Assembly (NCBI GenBank): GCA_017541305.1 | Contig: JAFXZJ010000041.1 | Location: forward strand, 1-64,000 | DNA length: 64,000 bases | Origin: Clostridia bacterium | GTDB taxonomy: Bacteria; Bacillota; Clostridia; Christensenellales; CAG-138 | Reading direction: 5' to 3' | Shown: one piece after another, positions 61,909 to 64,000 of the stretch | How the letters are laid out: the number at the start of each line of letters is the position of its first letter | How positions within the stretch are numbered: the stretch's first letter is position 1 | Program-made: the position numbers and the translations under genes | Notes under the pieces: generated by a model | What the model saw: only the letters and a program-made list of their open reading frames with translations | What the model was told of the DNA's origin: nothing | Databases searched by the model: none

Positions 61909-61983
61909 TCGCTGCCACCACCTCTTCCACCACCGCCTTGCGGCGGCGGTCCCCCTTCCCCTCATAGGGGAAGGAGCAGGTGA
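61909..61983. repeat. Palindromic intergenic repeat unit B (right of the DUF559 gene)
   Basis: CCACCACCTCTTCCACCACC, then hairpin CCGCC…GGCGG, then stem 61954-61961/61967-61974 with loop TCATA, ending in CGAAGCGCC, which merges into the right copy of the 25-bp direct repeat. Confidence 0.8.
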
Positions 61984-62008
61984 CGAAGCGCCGGAGAGGA
62001 TGTAAAAG
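61984..62008 (+). repeat. 25-bp direct repeat, right copy
   Basis: 24 of 25 bases match the argS 3' end at 61382-61406, including the TAA, but here the sequence is not part of any gene. The copies are 602 bases apart and enclose the DUF559 gene. Confidence 0.85.
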
Positions 62009-62020
62009 GGAAGCATGCAG

Positions 62021-62090
62021 GCCATCGTCCCTTCCCCTGCCGAGGGGAAGGGGGACCGCGAGCGCAGAGAGCGGTGGATGAGGTGGTTGC
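62021..62090. repeat. Palindromic intergenic repeat unit C
   Basis: Stem 62029-62038/62043-62052 with loop GCCG, then GGGGACCGCGAGCG and GGTGGATGAGGTGG; inverted relative to parts of unit A. Confidence 0.8.
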
Positions 62091-62125
62091 CGGTACGCCG
62101 TTAAAAAGAAAGAGGAAATACGCAT

Positions 62126-62863
62126 ATGATGCTGAAAGTCACGGATGATGAGACCGGCGCATTGGTTGAAGTCGAATCAAAAACCCTTGATACGCTTGAC
62201 CGTTCCTTTGAAACGGAGCATTACTTATTCCACTTTGCCGCCGGCTCTCCCGCGCAGAAGGAGATAACAGCCATTGCCAAAGAACAGGAACGGGACTATT
62301 CATCACTTAGAGTCCTGTTCGGATTTGATCTTCCATTCAAGATCGAATACCTGCTCACTAATTCCCCGGATGACAACGGCAAGGCGCTGAGCGAGTTGTT
62401 CGAAGGGATGGAACCTTACCCCACGAACGGCCTATGCATCGGCCCGAATTACGTATTCGCGGCATATAACGATGAGGTCAAGTGCCTTGGCTGTCACGAG
62501 GTAACGCATCTGTTTTCATACAGGCTGTGTATGCCGAAAAACCAGTTCTTGAGCGAAGGGCTTGCGATGTATTCCGATGGCTCATTTTGGGGAAAGTCAA
62601 ACCGTGAATGGGTGCGGGAATTCCTGAACAACGGATCTTACGTATCCGTGCGCGAGCTAGCCTCCGACGAAAAGTTTTTCTCCGTCCCGACCGAGATCAC
62701 TTACCCCATTGCGGGAGCGTTTGTCGGCTTTCTTATAGAAAAGCTCGGTAAAGAAAGGTTTTTTGACTCGATCTACACGTCGGACGAACCCATGCTAGGT
62801 GAAATCAATGAACTGTTGGGCGAGAAAGCCGAGGAAGCATTTATTCAATATGTGTTAAACTGA
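62126..62863 (+). CDS. Zincin-like protein (putative metallopeptidase)
   Basis: 245 residues; AGAGGA before the ATG at 62126. CLGCHEVTHLF gives the zinc-binding HExxH (His124, Glu125, His128) and FLSEGLAMYSDG gives the third ligand Glu144 in the gluzincin (peptidase MA) arrangement, with Tyr149 nearby. No signal peptide, so it acts in the cytoplasm. The N-terminal 60 residues read like a strand-rich lid. Peptidase activity is inferred only from the motif. It sits alone between repeat DNA and prfB. Confidence 0.82.
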   Translation: MMLKVTDDETGALVEVESKTLDTLDRSFETEHYLFHFAAGSPAQKEITAIAKEQERDYSSLRVLFGFDLPFKIEYLLTNSPDDNGKALSELFEGMEPYPTNGLCIGPNYVFAAYNDEVKCLGCHEVTHLFSYRLCMPKNQFLSEGLAMYSDGSFWGKSNREWVREFLNNGSYVSVRELASDEKFFSVPTEITYPIAGAFVGFLIEKLGKERFFDSIYTSDEPMLGEINELLGEKAEEAFIQYVLN

Positions 62864-62928
62864 CGCGGGAAAGAACCGAAGAATGCGTCATAACAAATAA
62901 CCGAAATACACCGAAAGGAAGCAATAAA

Positions 62929-64000
62929 ATGATCATCATGGATGAATACCGCCAGCAGCTTACGGCGGTGATTGCTGCCCTCAAGCAGGCGGGTGAATCC
63001 CTTTAAGGTCGCCGAGCTTGCCGAGGAAAAGAAACAGCTTGAAGAGCAGATGGGCCGAGAGGGCTTCTGGGACGACGTGGAAGCCGCCAACAAGACCAAC
63101 ATGCGCATGAAGTCCATCTCGTCAAAGCTCGACAAATACGATAAGCTCACCGCCATGTGCGAGGATTTCGAGGTCCTCATGGACATGGGCGAGGAGGACG
63201 AGGACATGGCCGAGGAGGTGCCGGGAGAGTTTGAAAAGCTCAATAAGGCCGTGGAGGATTTCCATCTTGCGGCGCTTTTGACCGGACCTTACGACAGTTA
63301 TAACGCGGTGCTTTCGCTCCACGCGGGCGCGGGCGGCACCGAGGCGCAGGATTGGGTCAGCATGCTCTACCGCATGTACGTCCGCTACTGCGAGAGGCAG
63401 GGCTATACTGTGAAGGAGCTGGACCTTCTTGACGGCGAGGAAGCGGGCATCAAGTCCGTCACCTTTGAGGTGCAGGGCGAGAACGCCTACGGCTATCTGA
63501 AGGCCGAAAAGGGCGTGCACAGGCTGGTCCGCATAAGCCCCTTCGATTCATCGGGAAGAAGGCACACCAGCTTCGCCTCGCTGGACGTCACACCCATACT
63601 TACCGAGGACGATAACTCCATAGAAATAAAGCCCGAGGATATAAGGATCGACACCTACCGCTCCGGCGGCGCGGGCGGTCAGAACGTAAACAAGGTCTCC
63701 TCCGCCATCCGCATCACTCACTTTGCCACGGGCATAGTGGTGCAGTGCCAGAACGAGCGCAGCCAGCTTCAGAACAAGGAAGTGGCCATGCGCATCCTCA
63801 AAGGTAAGCTCCTCGAGATAAAGGAGCGCGAGCGCATGGAGAAGATGGCCGACATAAAGGGCGAGCTGAAGAAGATCGAATGGGGCAGCCAGATACGCTC
63901 CTACGTATTCCAGCCCTATACCATGGTCAAGGATCACCGCACCGGCTGCGAGACCGGCAATATCCAGGCTGTAATGGACGGAGAGATAGACGAGTTTATT
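62929..64000 (+). CDS. prfB: Peptide chain release factor 2 with frameshift site (3' end outside window)
   Basis: ATG at 62929 behind AAGGAAG. The zero frame ends after 25 codons at TAA (63004-63006) in the string CTT TAA G; a +1 shift at CTT T continues the RF2 protein (KVAELAEEKKQLEEQMG…) to the window edge, with EGFWDD, AGAGGTEAQDW, the RF2-specific SPF (in RISPFDSSG) and GGAGGQNVNKV. RF2 releases at UAA and UGA. The position of the shift (codon 26) is the classical one, but the stop is TAA instead of TGA and no AGGGGG-like element lies three bases upstream. A GTG at 62993 in the second frame is an alternative start. Confidence 0.92.

Noticed and set aside
1..64000. Transposase or prophage genes
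   Set aside because: No transposase, integrase, phage structural or recombinase motif was found; the only mobile-looking element is the DUF559/palindrome cassette.

Overview
The window looks like chromosomal DNA of an anaerobic Firmicute of the class Clostridia, probably a gut-type Oscillospirales/Christensenellales relative. The reasons are strong AGGAGG-type ribosome sites, sigma-A promoters, a dockerin-tailed BspA-like leucine-rich protein, InlB-type B repeats, a CpsB-type PHP phosphatase next to Wzz/BY-kinase genes, and a low-GC-Gram-positive style sortase, all in GC-rich DNA. I saw no rRNA, tRNA or CRISPR array.

Left edge (1-4230): a secreted protein with a possible clan CD cysteine-peptidase dyad (cut by the window edge), a secreted leucine-rich-repeat protein built from 438-bp tandem units and ending in a type I dockerin, and a small GNAT acetyltransferase.

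Centre (4237-47094): about 43 genes, all on the minus strand and mostly overlapping or a few bases apart, form one very large surface-polysaccharide locus. A consensus promoter sits directly on the first start codon. Read in the direction of transcription it runs: ABC exporter; PHP phosphatase; Ig-like membrane protein; two Wzz/tyrosine-kinase fusions with Tyr-Gly repeat tails; initiating sugar transferase; HpcH/HpaI aldolase; D-2-hydroxyacid dehydrogenase; an asparagine-synthase-like gene broken by one amber codon; a MurF-like ligase; a small unknown gene; glycosyltransferases with a pyruvyltransferase and an F420-dehydrogenase-beta-like protein; acetyltransferases; an EpsG-like polymerase; LicD; more transferases; a 3-amino-sugar module (ketoisomerase, aminotransferase, GNAT); a Wzm/Wzt exporter; RmlABD; a second aminotransferase/GNAT pair; RmlC; and a membrane phosphoesterase. 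dTDP-4-keto-6-deoxyglucose appears to feed three branches: L-rhamnose, a 3-amino sugar and a second, probably 4-amino, sugar.

Right of this (47231-57565) is a second minus-strand operon: a 2125-residue B-repeat surface protein, a 108-residue Trp-rich small protein with one EF-hand-like loop, an HPr-kinase-like P-loop protein, a PqqD-like protein, a lipoprotein, a nucleotidyltransferase-family protein and a membrane protein, closed by a terminator. This RiPP-like cassette without a radical SAM enzyme is the best candidate for an undescribed system.

Right edge (57566-64000): GC-rich palindromic repeats, yebC and a sortase (minus strand), then argS, a DUF559 nuclease gene enclosed by palindromic repeats and by a 25-bp direct repeat copied from the argS 3' end, a zincin-like protein, and prfB (cut by the window edge) whose frameshift site carries TAA instead of the usual TGA. 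The sortase and argS promoters diverge and share their -35 region.

All functional calls come from reading motifs by eye. No database search was run.
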